A stretch of DNA of 64,000 bases from NCBI GenBank assembly GCA_965219015.1, contig CBDCNH010000005.1, positions 682,001-746,000 on the forward strand, written 5' to 3'. Below are positions 24,195 through 36,855 of the stretch, in pieces. The position numbers and the translations under genes were made by a program. This DNA is from CBDCNH01 sp965219015 (lineage in GTDB: Bacteria; Pseudomonadota; Alphaproteobacteria; Rhodobacterales; Rhodobacteraceae). Position 1 is the first letter of the stretch; every line of letters starts with the position of its first letter. Under the pieces are notes generated by a model. The model saw only the letters and a program-made list of their open reading frames with translations. It did not search any database and had not been told where the DNA came from.

Positions 24195-24938
24195 ATGACA
24201 GCGCATCCGTTCTCGATCTGGGACTACGCGAACCCCCGGCGGTTCATGGACGTCTCGGCCGCCGTGCTCCCCTGGATCGCCGGGGCCGCCGCCGTGACCC
24301 TGGTGACGGGGCTGACCTGGGGCTTCTTCTTCACGCCCGACGACTACAAGCAGGGCTCGACCGTCAAGATCATCTACCTCCACGTGCCCTCGGCGCTGAT
24401 CGCGATCAACGCCTGGTTCATGATGCTCGCCGCCTCGCTGATCTGGCTCGTGCGACGCCACCACGTCTCCGCGCTCGCCGCGCGCGCCGCGGCCCCCGTC
24501 GGCATGGTGATGACGCTCATCGCGCTCATCACCGGCGCGGTCTGGGGCGAGCCGATGTGGGGCACCTGGTGGGCCTGGGACCCGCGGCTCACGTCGTTCC
24601 TCATCCTCTTCCTCTTCTACCTCGGCTACATCGCGCTCTGGGCGGCCATCGACGACCCCGACACGGCGGCCGACCTCACCTCGGTGCTCTGCCTCGTCGG
24701 TTCGGTGTTCGCGGTGCTGAGCCGCTATGCCGTCAACTTCTGGAACCAGGGGCTGCACCAGGGCGCGTCGCTCTCGGTCGACAAGGCCGACCACGTGTCG
24801 AACGTCTTCTACGTGCCGCTCCTGATCTCGATGGGCGGCTTCGGGCTCCTGTTCCTCACGCTCGTCCTCGTGCGGACGCGCACCGAGATCCGGCTCCGGC
24901 GCATCCGCGCGCTGATCGCCCGCGAGCGGCTCGAATGA
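24195..24938 (+). CDS. ccmC: Haem transporter CcmC
   Basis: This 247-residue, six-helix protein presents haem to CcmE. It carries the tryptophan-rich haem-handling motif WGTWWAWDPRLTS, flanked by conserved histidines (YLHVPSA and LHQGASLS). The start MTAHPFSIWDYANPRRF is typical for Rhodobacterales CcmC. ccmD begins within its last codons (ATGA overlap). Confidence 0.95.
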   Translation: MTAHPFSIWDYANPRRFMDVSAAVLPWIAGAAAVTLVTGLTWGFFFTPDDYKQGSTVKIIYLHVPSALIAINAWFMMLAASLIWLVRRHHVSALAARAAAPVGMVMTLIALITGAVWGEPMWGTWWAWDPRLTSFLILFLFYLGYIALWAAIDDPDTAADLTSVLCLVGSVFAVLSRYAVNFWNQGLHQGASLSVDKADHVSNVFYVPLLISMGGFGLLFLTLVLVRTRTEIRLRRIRALIARERLE

Positions 24939-25096
24939 TCCCCGACCTCGGCAAGTATGCCAGCGCCGTGCTGTCGGCCTACGGGGTCGCCATCGCGCTC
25001 CTCGTGGCGCTGGTCGCCGTGTCGCTCTGGCGCGGCGCGGCGGTGCGGCGGAGCCTCCGCGCCGTCGAGGACCGGCAGGGGGCGCGGCGTGGTTAA
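24935..25096 (+). CDS. ccmD: Haem exporter protein CcmD
   Basis: A 53-residue single-helix protein (YASAVLSAYGVAIALLVALV) with a basic C-terminal tail (RRSLRAVEDRQGARRG), the classic CcmD form. It stabilises the CcmABC-CcmE complex. It overlaps ccmC by four bases and ccmG by eight. Confidence 0.9.
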   Translation: MIPDLGKYASAVLSAYGVAIALLVALVAVSLWRGAAVRRSLRAVEDRQGARRG

Positions 25097-25622
25097 GCCG
25101 CTCGTCCTCGTGCCGCCCGTCCTCTTCGCGGCCTTCGCGGGGCTCTTTCTCGGCGGCATGTTCCGCCAGGATCCCGATGCGCTCCCGTCCGCGCGCATGG
25201 GGCAGGAGGCGCCCGCGCTGGCGCTGACGCCGCTCGGCGACAAGCCCGGCTTCACCGACGCGACGCTCGATGCGGGCGGCGTCAAGCTCGTGAACTTCTG
25301 GGCGTCCTGGTGCGCGCCCTGCCGCGCCGAGCATCCGGTCCTCGAGAGGATGGCCGCCGAAGGCATCCCGATCTACGGCGTCAACTACAAGGACGATCCC
25401 GAAAAGGCGCTGGGCTTCCTCGCGGAGCTCGGCAGCCCCTACCGCGCCATCGGCGCCGACGCCGGCCGCTCGGCGATCGACTGGGGCGTCTACGGCGTCC
25501 CCGAGACCTTCGTGATCGACGGCAGGGGCAAGATCCTGATGCGCTTTCCCGGCCCGATCACCCCCGAGATCCTCGACGGCACGATCCGTCCCGCGATGGC
25601 GAAGGCAGCCCAAGGCGGTTGA
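25089..25622 (+). CDS. ccmG: Thiol:disulfide interchange protein CcmG/DsbE
   Basis: The 177-residue protein starts at a GTG inside ccmD, has a membrane anchor (LVLVPPVLFAAFAGLFLGGM) and a thioredoxin fold with the active site WCAPC in VNFWASWCAPCRAEHPVL, plus the CcmG-type VNYKDDPEKAL and cis-proline YGVPETFVI. It reduces apocytochrome c cysteines in the periplasm. It closes the ccm cluster here; ccmE, ccmF and ccmH are not in the window. Confidence 0.93.
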   Translation: MVKPLVLVPPVLFAAFAGLFLGGMFRQDPDALPSARMGQEAPALALTPLGDKPGFTDATLDAGGVKLVNFWASWCAPCRAEHPVLERMAAEGIPIYGVNYKDDPEKALGFLAELGSPYRAIGADAGRSAIDWGVYGVPETFVIDGRGKILMRFPGPITPEILDGTIRPAMAKAAQGG

Positions 25623-25750
25623 CGCACGGCCCGCCGGGGCCCTAGCGTGAGGGGCGGTTGCAGCGTGGCACGAGACCTCGCGCGGCCCGGGTATCCCGCT
25701 CACGAGTTCCACCGGGCGCAGTGCCCCGACGAACCCACGGGAGGGACGAC

Positions 25751-27016
25751 ATGACGACTGCACGGCTGATGGCCACGCTCTGCGCCGCGGCGCTGATGGC
25801 GGGGGCGACCGGCGCCCGCGCCGAGGACGCGAACCTCAAGAAGCTCTCCAACTTCCAGAAGACCGCCGGCACCAGCGAGGCGACGTTCACCACGGTCCCG
25901 CAGGACGGCGCCTATGCCGACGGGATCCGAAAGACGCTGGAGCGCGTCACCCTGCCGGCCGGGTTCAGGATCGGGCTCTACGCGGTCGTGCCCGACGCGC
26001 GGCACATGGCGGTCGGCCCGCAGGGCGTCGTCACCTTCGTCGGCACCCGCAAGGACAAGGTCTGGGCCGTCACCGACCGCAACAAGGACCGCGTCGCCGA
26101 CGAGGTGAAGGACTTCGCGCCGACGCTCGCGTTCACGATCCCGAACGGCGTGTGCTTCTCGCCCGACGGCTTTCTCTACGTCGCCGAGCAGAACCGCGTC
26201 CTCGGCTTTCCCGCGGCGGAGTTCTTCTACGAGAGCCCGGATGTCGCGGCGGCGCCCGTGGTGCCGCAGGGCGAGCTCATCCCCGTCGCGCAGGAGAGCT
26301 TCAACCATACCGCGCGGGTCTGCAAGGTCGGGCCCGACGGCAAGCTCTACATCACCCTCGGGCAGCCGTTCAACGTGACGCCGAAGGAGATGCAGGCCAA
26401 CAACGACGAGACCGGCATGGGCGGCATCATCCGCATCAAGACCGACGGCACCGAGCGCGAGGTGTTCGCGCGCGGCATCCGCAACTCGGTCGGCGCGGCG
26501 TTCGACCCCGCGACGGGCGACCTGTGGTTCACCGACAACCAGGTCGACGGCATGGGCGACGAGATCCCGCCGGGCGAGCTCAACCACGCGACGAAGGCGG
26601 GCGAGAACTTCGGCTTCCCGTTTTATGGCGGCGGCGACACCCGGACCAACGAATACGCCGATGATGCGCCGCCCGAGGGCACGGTGATGCCGGTCGTCGA
26701 GATGACCGCCCATGCGGCCGACCTCGGGATGACCTTCTACACGGGCGCGATGTTCCCGGCCGCGTACAAGGGCGCGATCTTCTCGGCGCAGCACGGCTCG
26801 TGGAACCGTACCACGCCCTCGGGCGCGCGGGTGATGGTCACGACCGTCGCCGCGGACGGCACCGCGACGACGAAGCCCTTCGCGGAAGGCTGGATCGACG
26901 AGAACGGCGAGTTCCTCGGCCGTCCCGTCGACGTGGCCGAGCTCCGCGACGGCTCGCTCCTTGTGTCGGACGACCTCGCGGGCGCGATCTACCGCATCTG
27001 GTACGAGGGGAGCTGA
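25751..27016 (+). CDS. Periplasmic PQQ-type sugar (sorbosone) dehydrogenase-like protein
   Basis: The 421-residue protein has a signal peptide (MATLCAAALMAGATGARA) and a beta-propeller of the glucose/sorbosone dehydrogenase family: HMAVGPQGVVTFVGTRKDKV, NGVCFSPDGFLYVAEQNRVL, KLYITLGQPFN and LWFTDNQVDGMGDEIPPGEL. HGSWNRTTPSGARV lies near the C-terminus. Such proteins oxidise sugars in the periplasm with PQQ or an unknown cofactor. The next gene, a dihaem cytochrome c, starts in its stop codon (TGATG), so it is the likely electron acceptor. Confidence 0.85.
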   Translation: MTTARLMATLCAAALMAGATGARAEDANLKKLSNFQKTAGTSEATFTTVPQDGAYADGIRKTLERVTLPAGFRIGLYAVVPDARHMAVGPQGVVTFVGTRKDKVWAVTDRNKDRVADEVKDFAPTLAFTIPNGVCFSPDGFLYVAEQNRVLGFPAAEFFYESPDVAAAPVVPQGELIPVAQESFNHTARVCKVGPDGKLYITLGQPFNVTPKEMQANNDETGMGGIIRIKTDGTEREVFARGIRNSVGAAFDPATGDLWFTDNQVDGMGDEIPPGELNHATKAGENFGFPFYGGGDTRTNEYADDAPPEGTVMPVVEMTAHAADLGMTFYTGAMFPAAYKGAIFSAQHGSWNRTTPSGARVMVTTVAADGTATTKPFAEGWIDENGEFLGRPVDVAELRDGSLLVSDDLAGAIYRIWYEGS

Positions 27017-27597
27017 TGCGCCTCGGGCTGCTCGCCGGCGGGCTCGCGCTCGCCGGGGGGCTCGCGGCGGTGGCGGCGGCGGATGGGGCGGGCGATGCCG
27101 CGGCGGGCAAGGCGCTCGCGCGGCAGTGCCGGACCTGCCACGGCGCGACCGGCATCGCCGTCAACCCCGCGGCGCCCAACATCGCAGGCGAGGACGCGGG
27201 CTACCTCGCGCGCCAGCTCGCCGCGTTCCACGACGGGACGCGCGTCAACGAGATGATGACGGTGGTGGCGCGGGGGCTGTCGGTCGAGGACATGGCGGAC
27301 CTCGCGGCCTGGTACGCGGGGCAGCGCGCGGCGGCGACGCTGCCGCCCGGACGCAGCGCCGAGGACGCGCCCGAGGTCTGCGCCGCGTGCCACGGCGCGG
27401 ACGGCATCGCCGTGGTGCCCGACGCGCCGAACCTCGCGGGGGAGAACGGGATCTACCTCGCGAGCCAATGGAAGGCGTTCGCGACCGGCGCGCGGAGGAG
27501 CGAGGTGATGAGCCCCGTCGTCGCCGCGACCGACCCCGCCGACGCCAAGGCCGCGCTCGCATGGTACGCCGCGACCGGCCTCCGCGTGGAGAAGTAG
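27016..27597 (+). CDS. Dihaem cytochrome c (c4 type)
   Basis: The 193-residue secreted protein has a signal peptide (LLAGGLALAGGLAAVAAA) and two cytochrome c domains with CRTCH near residue 39 and CAACH near residue 128. Methionine ligands are likely in NEMMTVVARG and SEVMSPVV. The internal duplication is that of cytochrome c4. It is translationally coupled to the dehydrogenase gene and probably carries its electrons to an oxidase. Confidence 0.88.
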   Translation: MRLGLLAGGLALAGGLAAVAAADGAGDAAAGKALARQCRTCHGATGIAVNPAAPNIAGEDAGYLARQLAAFHDGTRVNEMMTVVARGLSVEDMADLAAWYAGQRAAATLPPGRSAEDAPEVCAACHGADGIAVVPDAPNLAGENGIYLASQWKAFATGARRSEVMSPVVAATDPADAKAALAWYAATGLRVEK

Positions 27598-28033
27598 AGG
27601 CGCAGGCGCCGCGCGCATCGGCGGCGCGGCGCAAGGATGGCGCGAACGCAACCTCGGCCCGACGTTGGCCCCTAAGCCCGGCCGGGCGGGACGGCAGCCT
27701 TGACCGGCCCGCGCGCGGAGCCAGGCCCATCGACGTCGCAGGGCGGGAACGGTTAGACGTACCCAGGCCCGAAGTTCGCTGCTAGCCACGAAGGGCGGCG
27801 CCGGCCTCAGCGGGCGCGAAGCGCTTGGCCGGGCCAGGGCAGCGCCGCACGGCCTGGCGGCCGGGTAAGACCGATGGTGGCGCATGAGGCCGATCGGCCG
27901 CGACGGACGGGATGCGGCGCATTTGAGTTAAATGGGACCGAATGTTTCGCGCGCGAAACACCTCGCGCGGGCCGCGTCCCCTGAAGCTCCCGCGCGCCGT
28001 CGACCGCCGCCGTGCTCTGCCCGGCAGGCGCGC
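27598..28033. other. 436-base gap between the cytochrome gene and the exporter, with palindromes
   Basis: No credible gene is present. A 9-bp stem (GCGCCGCGC at 27606, GCGCGGCGC at 27624) just after the cytochrome stop could be a weak terminator, though no T run follows. Further on lies a perfect 18-bp palindrome at 27943-27960. The rest is GC-rich sequence without recognisable features. Confidence 0.6.
27943..27960. promoter_or_regulatory. Perfect 18-bp palindrome TGTTTCGCGCGCGAAACA
   Basis: The sequence is its own reverse complement over all 18 bases. It recalls the outer halves of the ParB site parS (TGTTTC...GAAACA) but has GCGCGC instead of ACGT in the middle and is two bases longer. 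It may be an operator or a diverged partition site; no flanking gene decides the matter. Confidence 0.5.
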
Positions 28034-29905
28034 TCAGGTCTCGGCGAACTGGAGCCGGTAGAGGTCCGCGTAGATGCCGCCTCGCGCGATCAGCTCGGCG
28101 TGGGTGCCCTCGTCGATCACCCGGCCGTGGTCCATCACCACGATCCGGTCGGCGTCGCGCACCGTCGCGAGCCGGTGCGCGATCACCAGCGTCGTGCGCC
28201 CCGCGGCGAGCCGCGCGAGCGCGCGCTGCACCAGCGCCTCGGAGGTCGCGTCGAGCGCGCTCGTGGCCTCGTCGAGGAGGAGCACCGGCGCGTCGCGCAG
28301 GAGCGCCCGCGCGATGGCGATGCGCTGGCGCTGGCCGCCCGAGAGCCCCGAGCCGCGCGGCCCCGCGGGCGTCTCGAGCCCGAGCGGCAGCGCGTCCACG
28401 AACTCCGCCACATGCGCGTCCGCGAGCACCTCGGCGAGCCGCGCTTCGCTCACGTCGGTGCGGCCGAGAAGGATGTTCTCGCGGATCGTCTCGTCGAAGA
28501 GCGCGGCCTCCTGCGTGACGACCGAGTAGAGCCCGCGCAGGTCCGCCACCGTCATCTCGGCGATGTCCACGCCGCCGATCCGCACCCTGCCCGCGGCGGG
28601 CTCGGCGAGCCGCGTCAGCACGTTGAAGACCGTGCTCTTGCCCGCGCCCGACGGGCCCACGAGCGCCGTCGTCCGCCCAGCCTCGGCGGTGAAGCTCGCC
28701 CCCCTGAGCACCGCGTGATCGCCGTAGGCGAGCTCGACGCCGGCGAGCTCGATCCCGACCGGACCGGGCGCCGCGCGCCGCGGCGACGCGGGCGGCCGGA
28801 CCGCCGAGCGGGTGTCGAAGAGCGCGTAGATGCGCTCGAGGCTCGCCGCGGCCACCTGCCAGATCCCGGTCAGCTCGCCGAGCCGGCGCAGCGGCTGGAA
28901 CGTCAGCGCCATCGCGGTGAAGAACGACATGAATTCGCCGACGGTGCGCTGGCCCTCGAGGATCTCGCCGCCGCCGAGGATCAGCACCGCGAAGAAGCCG
29001 ATCCCCGTCACCACGTCGATGAGCGCGGGGATCGTCGCGCGGCCGACCGCGATGCGGACCTCGGCGCGCACGATCACGTCGACGATGCGCTCGAAGCGCC
29101 CGCTCTGGTAGGCCTCCATCGCGTTGAGCTTGATCGGTGCGATGCCGTGGAACACCTCGTCGAGCCGCGTCGCGCGCAAGCCCGCCTGCACCCGCATGGC
29201 GCGGGTCTTCTTCCGCACGTAGCGCTGCACCAGCACCGTCGGCAGGATCAGGAGCGGCGCGCCCGCGAGTGCCGCGAGCGTCCATACCGGGTCGATCGAG
29301 ACCGCCACCGCCATCAGCGACACCAGCGCCACGAGGTCGCGCCCGACGCCCGCGATCAGCACCTGCCAGACGCCCTGCACCGCCACCGTGTCGCCCTGCA
29401 CGCGCTCGATCAGGCTGCCGGGCGCGTTGGTCTGGTAGAAGCCCGCGTCGAGCGCCAGGAGGTGGCGGAGGAGGTCGACCTGCATCGCCGTCGAGGTGCG
29501 CTGCGCGATGCGCGTGAGGATCGAGGCGGTCGCGACCGAGGTCACGCCGCGCGTGGCGAAGAGGACGAGGATCACCGAGCCGACCCACCACACCGCGCCC
29601 GCGTCGCCGCCGACGAACACCCGGTCGAAGAGCGGCTTCAGCACCCACGACAGGATGCCGAGCGTGCTGCCGCCGATCGTCATCAGCACGAGCGCCAGCA
29701 GCATCATCCCGGTGTGCTGGCGGAGGTAGCCGCGCCACAGCCGGCCGAAGAGCGCGCGCGACCGGACGGGATCGGCCGGCGCCGCGGCGACGGGCTCGGG
29801 CCCGGGATCGCTCGCGAGCACCGCGTCGGTCAGGACCGCGTCGGGCACCGCCGCCGCGTCCCTGTCGCTCCGGGCCCGCGCCGGCCTCGTCGTGCCGGTT
29901 CGCAT
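28034..29905 (-). CDS. ABC exporter of the MsbA type (lipid or lipid A flippase-like)
   Basis: The 623-residue protein is a fused membrane-plus-ATPase half transporter. After an Ala/Pro-rich N-terminal extension come six helices (MMLLALVLMTIGGSTLGILS and so on), then Walker A GPSGAGKSTV, signature SGLSGGQRQRIAIARALL, Walker B VLLLDEATSALD and the H-loop VIAHRLATVRDADRIVV. MsbA-type proteins flip lipid A core or other lipids across the inner membrane; substrate assignment is not possible from sequence alone. It stands alone, divergent from the aminotransferase gene. Confidence 0.85.
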   Translation of the reverse strand: MRTGTTRPARARSDRDAAAVPDAVLTDAVLASDPGPEPVAAAPADPVRSRALFGRLWRGYLRQHTGMMLLALVLMTIGGSTLGILSWVLKPLFDRVFVGGDAGAVWWVGSVILVLFATRGVTSVATASILTRIAQRTSTAMQVDLLRHLLALDAGFYQTNAPGSLIERVQGDTVAVQGVWQVLIAGVGRDLVALVSLMAVAVSIDPVWTLAALAGAPLLILPTVLVQRYVRKKTRAMRVQAGLRATRLDEVFHGIAPIKLNAMEAYQSGRFERIVDVIVRAEVRIAVGRATIPALIDVVTGIGFFAVLILGGGEILEGQRTVGEFMSFFTAMALTFQPLRRLGELTGIWQVAAASLERIYALFDTRSAVRPPASPRRAAPGPVGIELAGVELAYGDHAVLRGASFTAEAGRTTALVGPSGAGKSTVFNVLTRLAEPAAGRVRIGGVDIAEMTVADLRGLYSVVTQEAALFDETIRENILLGRTDVSEARLAEVLADAHVAEFVDALPLGLETPAGPRGSGLSGGQRQRIAIARALLRDAPVLLLDEATSALDATSEALVQRALARLAAGRTTLVIAHRLATVRDADRIVVMDHGRVIDEGTHAELIARGGIYADLYRLQFAET

Positions 29906-30033
29906 GGAGCCTCACCTCATCCGCGCGGCGCCTCGTTAGCGCGAAACCGGCCGCGCTGGCAAGGCGGGGCCGCATTGACCCGGCTGCGCGGTGCCCATAG
30001 TCACCCCCTGCATCGCCAGCGAAGGAACCACCG

Positions 30034-31218
30034 ATGAGCCTCGGGAACGGACGCCAGTACCTCGCCATCCCCGGCCCCTCGACGATCCCCGACCGGGTGC
30101 TCGCCGCGATGCACCGCCCGGCGCCCAACATCTATGCGGGCGATCTCATCGACATGGTGGCGGGGCTCTGGCCGGACCTGCGGGCGGTGGCGCGGACCTC
30201 GCAGCACGTGGCGCTCTACATCGGCAACGGCCATGCCGCCTGGGAGGCGGCCAACGTCAACATGTTCGCGCGCGGCGACCGCGCGCTCGTGCTGGTCACG
30301 GGCAGCTTCGGGGTCGGCTGGGCGAACTCGGTCCGGCCGCTCGGCGTCGAGGTCGAGACCATCGACTTCGGCGGCGCCGCCCCCGCCGATCCGGGCCGCC
30401 TCGAGGCGGCCCTGCGCGCCGATACGGGACACCTGATCCGCGCCGTGCTGGTGACGCATGTCGACACCGGCACCTCGGTCCTCAACGACATCGCGTCCCT
30501 GCGCGCCGCCATCGACGCGGCGGGCCATCCGGCGCTGCTCGCGGTCGATGCCATCGCGTCCCTCGCCTGCGACCCCTTCGAGTTTGACGCCTGGGGCGTC
30601 GACGTGCTCGTCGCGGCCTGCCAGAAGGGGCTGATGACGCCGCCGGGGCTCGGCTTCGTGTGGTTCTCCGACCGCGCGCGCGAGGCGGCAAACCGCTCGG
30701 ACCTGCGGACGCCCTACTGGAACTGGGAGCCGCGGGTGTTCGGCGGCGAGTTCTTCCAGCACTTCGGCGGCACGGCGCCGACGCATCATCTCTTCGGCCT
30801 GCGCGAGGCGCTCGACATGATCGCCGAGGAGGGCCTCGAAGCGGTCTGGGCGCGGCACCACCGGCTCGCCCGCGCGGTCTGGGCGGCGGTGGACGCCTGG
30901 GGAGAGGGCGGCCCGATGGCGCTCAACGTGCCGGATGCGGGCGCGCGCGGATGGTCGGTGACGGGCGTCAACATCGGCGCCCCGCATGCCGAGGCGCTGC
31001 GGGCCTGGGTCGAGACGCGCGCGGGCGTCATCCTGGGGCTCGGCCTCCGCCCCGGCGGCCGCGCGACCGACCGCTTCCGCATCGCGCACATGGGCCACGT
31101 CAACGCGCACATGACGCTCGGGATGCTCGGCAGCATCGAGGCGGCGCTGACGGCGCTCGGCATCCCGCACGGGACCGGCGCGCTCGAAGCCGCGGCGGCG
31201 GTGGTGGCGGAAGCCTGA
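30034..31218 (+). CDS. Class V aminotransferase, serine-glyoxylate type
   Basis: The 394-residue PLP enzyme reads YLAIPGPSTIPDRVLAAMHR at the start, YIGNGHAAWEAANVNMF, VTHVDTGTSVLNDI and the cofactor lysine in VAACQKGLMTPPGLGFVWFS. These fit the alanine/serine-glyoxylate aminotransferase family, which shuttles amino groups among glyoxylate, serine and alanine. No serine-cycle genes adjoin it, so its substrate is open. It is convergent with the GST gene seven bases away. Confidence 0.85.
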   Translation: MSLGNGRQYLAIPGPSTIPDRVLAAMHRPAPNIYAGDLIDMVAGLWPDLRAVARTSQHVALYIGNGHAAWEAANVNMFARGDRALVLVTGSFGVGWANSVRPLGVEVETIDFGGAAPADPGRLEAALRADTGHLIRAVLVTHVDTGTSVLNDIASLRAAIDAAGHPALLAVDAIASLACDPFEFDAWGVDVLVAACQKGLMTPPGLGFVWFSDRAREAANRSDLRTPYWNWEPRVFGGEFFQHFGGTAPTHHLFGLREALDMIAEEGLEAVWARHHRLARAVWAAVDAWGEGGPMALNVPDAGARGWSVTGVNIGAPHAEALRAWVETRAGVILGLGLRPGGRATDRFRIAHMGHVNAHMTLGMLGSIEAALTALGIPHGTGALEAAAAVVAEA

Positions 31219-31225
31219 CCGGCCG

Positions 31226-31876
31226 TCAGCCGTCCGCCCTGCCGCGCGCGACCTCGGCGGCCGCGAAGTGCCGCATCTGGTCGGCATGGGCCTTGCGAAA
31301 GGCGGGACGCGCGGTGATGCGGGTGACGTAGGCCTCGGTCGCCGGACGGTCGCCGAAGGCGCGCACGTCCGGGACCCGCAGCACGTCCGCCATCAGGAGG
31401 TCCGCGACGGTGAAGCGGCCCGCCGCGAGCCAGTCCCGGCGGGCGAGGACGGCTTCGACATGGCCGAGGCGTTGCTGCATCCAGCCCGCGAGCCCGGTGT
31501 CGGCGTCGCCCGACATCTGCAGGAACCACCACGGCACCGTGACCATCTCGACCGAGTTGAGCGCGGCGAGCATCCATTGCAGCGTCTCCGCCCGCCCTCC
31601 GCGGTCGGACGGCATCAGCGCGTCGCTCTGGTCGGCGAGGTGCAGGAGCCCGGCGCCGCTTTCGAAGAGCTCCACGTCCCCGTCGCCGAGCCAGGGCACC
31701 TGCCCGAAGGGCTGGCGGTCGAGGTGGTTCGTCTCGCGGCCGTCGAACGCGACCGTCCGGACCTCGTAGGGGAGGCCCGCCTCCTCGCAGGCCCAGCGGA
31801 GCCGCAGGTCGCGGACGAAGCCGCGCGGGCCGGGCGGAACCCAATCCAGCGTCCAGATGACGAGGGCGCCGGCCAC
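31226..31876 (-). CDS. Glutathione S-transferase family protein
   Basis: The 216-residue protein has a thioredoxin-like N-terminal domain (LRWACEEAGLPYEVRTVAFD, PFGQVPWLGDGDVELFESGA, the cis-Pro and the Glu-Ser pair that bind glutathione) and an all-helical C-terminal domain (WLAAGRFTVADLLMADVLRV). Three bases separate it from the aminotransferase gene transcribed ahead of it. The substrate is unknown. Confidence 0.85.
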   Translation of the reverse strand: MAGALVIWTLDWVPPGPRGFVRDLRLRWACEEAGLPYEVRTVAFDGRETNHLDRQPFGQVPWLGDGDVELFESGAGLLHLADQSDALMPSDRGGRAETLQWMLAALNSVEMVTVPWWFLQMSGDADTGLAGWMQQRLGHVEAVLARRDWLAAGRFTVADLLMADVLRVPDVRAFGDRPATEAYVTRITARPAFRKAHADQMRHFAAAEVARGRADG

Positions 31877-31879
31877 GGC

Positions 31880-32980
31880 TCAGCGCGTTCCGAGCGCAGG
31901 CCCGAGCGCTTCGGCGAAGCGGTCGAGGTCTGCGTCGGTGCCGCAGCCGATGCGGATGCAGCGGTCGCCCGGCGCCGCGAAGGGTTTTCGCGCGAAGATG
32001 CCGCGCTCGAGGAGCCCGGCCAGGACGGCGGCGGCGAAGGCGGCATCGCCGCCGCAATCGAGGGCGACGAAGTTGGTGGCCGACGGCAGCGCGCGAAGCC
32101 CGTGATCCGCGGCGATGTCGCCGAGCCGCGCGCGCGCGGCGGCGGTGCGCGCGACGACCTCCCCGAGCCAGCCCGTGTCGCCAAGCGCCGCCAGCGCCCC
32201 GGCCTGCGCGATCCGGCCGACGCCGAAATGGTTCCGCACCCGGTCGAAGGCGCCGATCAGCGGCGCGGCCCCGAGCGCGTAGCCGACGCGCAGACCCGCG
32301 AGACCGTGCGCCTTCGAGAACGTCCTGAGCCGGATCACGCGGGGATCGTCGGGTGCGACGCGCGGCGCGGTGCCTTCGGGCGCGAACTCGACGTAGGCCT
32401 CGTCGAGGATCAGGAGCACCCCGTCCGGCAGCGCCTCGACCATCTCCTCGACGGCTACGCTCGTATGCCAGCTTCCCATCGGGTTGTCCGGGTTGGCGAG
32501 GTAGACGAGCCGCGCGCCCGTCGTCCGCGCGGCGTCCAGGAGCGCGCCGATGTCTTCCGCGTCGTCCGAATAGGGCACCCGAAGGATGCGCCCGCCGTGA
32601 CCCGTGACGTGATAGGCGAACGTCGGGTAGGCCCCGTCCGCCATCACGGCGGTCTCGCCGGGGGCCAGGATCAGCCGGACGACGTGGCCGAGAAGCCCGT
32701 CGATGCCCTCGCCGACGGCGACATGGCGGGGCGCCACGCGATGCCGTGCGGCGATGGCGGCGCGGAGGTCGTGCGCCTCCGGGTCGCCGTACATCCATGC
32801 GTCGCGCGCCGCGGTCGCCATCGCGGCGACGGCCCGCGGCGACGGCCCGAAGGCGCTTTCGTTGGCGCCGAGCCGGGCCCGGAAGCGCATCCCGCGCTGC
32901 CGTTCGAGGGCCTCGGGCCCGACGAACGGCACGCTTGCCGGCAGCGCCGCGGCGAGCGGCGCGAGACGCGGACCGCTCAC
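31880..32980 (-). CDS. Histidinol-phosphate aminotransferase-like PLP enzyme
   Basis: The 366-residue class I/II aminotransferase starts at a GTG that overlaps the preceding stop (GTGA). It shows RFRARLGANESAFGPSPRAV, YLANPDNPMGSWHTS, LILDEAYVEFAP and the PLP lysine in RLRTFSKAHGLAGLRVGYAL, the HisC signature. HisC transfers an amino group to imidazole-acetol phosphate or, in some bacteria, to aromatic keto acids. No other his genes adjoin it, so an aromatic or other role is possible. Confidence 0.8.
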   Translation of the reverse strand: MSGPRLAPLAAALPASVPFVGPEALERQRGMRFRARLGANESAFGPSPRAVAAMATAARDAWMYGDPEAHDLRAAIAARHRVAPRHVAVGEGIDGLLGHVVRLILAPGETAVMADGAYPTFAYHVTGHGGRILRVPYSDDAEDIGALLDAARTTGARLVYLANPDNPMGSWHTSVAVEEMVEALPDGVLLILDEAYVEFAPEGTAPRVAPDDPRVIRLRTFSKAHGLAGLRVGYALGAAPLIGAFDRVRNHFGVGRIAQAGALAALGDTGWLGEVVARTAAARARLGDIAADHGLRALPSATNFVALDCGGDAAFAAAVLAGLLERGIFARKPFAAPGDRCIRIGCGTDADLDRFAEALGPALGTR

Positions 32981-33572
32981 GCGGTGCCGAGCGCCTCGCT
33001 GAGTTCGGGATGCATCACCCAGAGCCATGTGCCATCGTCCTGCTCCGCGCCCGCCGCCATCAGGGCCGCACCCGCACGATCCCCCTTGCCGGCAGGGGGC
33101 GGCATCTCGATCCCGAGATGCTCCGCGATCAGCCGTCCGAGCTTGCCGTACTGCAGCATCGCCGTGTCGCCGCCGGCATAGCCCGCGGCATCGGCGAGGT
33201 CGGGCGCCCGGAGGCCCGCTTCGCCCGCCGCCGCATGGGCGCGCAGCATCGCGCGCTGCTTGTCGGTCACCGGCACGGCGGCCAGCGCCTGCGCGAACTC
33301 GCGCGGCGTCGCCACCGCCGTGGCGCTGCCCGCGACGCCGCGGCGGTCCGAGACGCTTTGCGCGTCGGTCTCGCCGAGATGCTCGATCAGCGCCTCGATC
33401 GCCGCCTCGGGATCGGCGCCGGTCGTCTCGTCGATGATGGCGCTTCCCGGCTTCGCGCCCGTGAGGAACGCCCGCGCCGCATAGGTGCCGCCGAGCTTGC
33501 CCGCCACGAGCGTGTAGCGCCCGTGCTCGCGCCGGATGCGCTGCGGGGCCGGTGCCGTTGTCGTGCGTGCCA

Positions 33573-33576
<4 letters not shown>
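32977..33576 (-). CDS. Conserved hypothetical protein between valS and the hisC-like gene
   Basis: The 199-residue protein begins at the valS stop (ATGA overlap) and ends overlapping the aminotransferase start. It has a basic N-terminus, GRYTLVAGKLGGTYAARAFL, a middle ADPEAAIEALIEHLGETDAQ and a second part TDKQRAMLRAHAAAGEAGLR with MLQYGKLGRLIAEHLGI. The last block resembles a small domain often attached to HNH-type restriction proteins, but no nuclease motif is present. It has no catalytic signature I can name; coupling to its neighbours suggests co-expression. Confidence 0.7.
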
Positions 33577-36705
<3,129 letters not shown>

Positions 36706-36855
36706 GGCGGGCGTCCTCGCGGCGTTCGCACCGCATGTACCGAACGCGCGCCGCGAGTGAAAGGCCGGGGCTTGCGGCCCGGCCCGGCGGTTTCGCTTGA
36801 CCGCCGGGGGGCGTCCGCGGTCATGCTCGCGCATAGGTTGCACGGAGGGGGGCGC

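Noticed and set aside
27943..27960. Calling the 18-bp palindrome a true parS site.
   Set aside because: The central ACGT of parS is replaced and the length differs; no parAB genes are near.
27932..30037. 701-codon plus-strand frame opposite the ABC exporter.
   Set aside because: Antisense shadow; the exporter has all ABC motifs on the minus strand.
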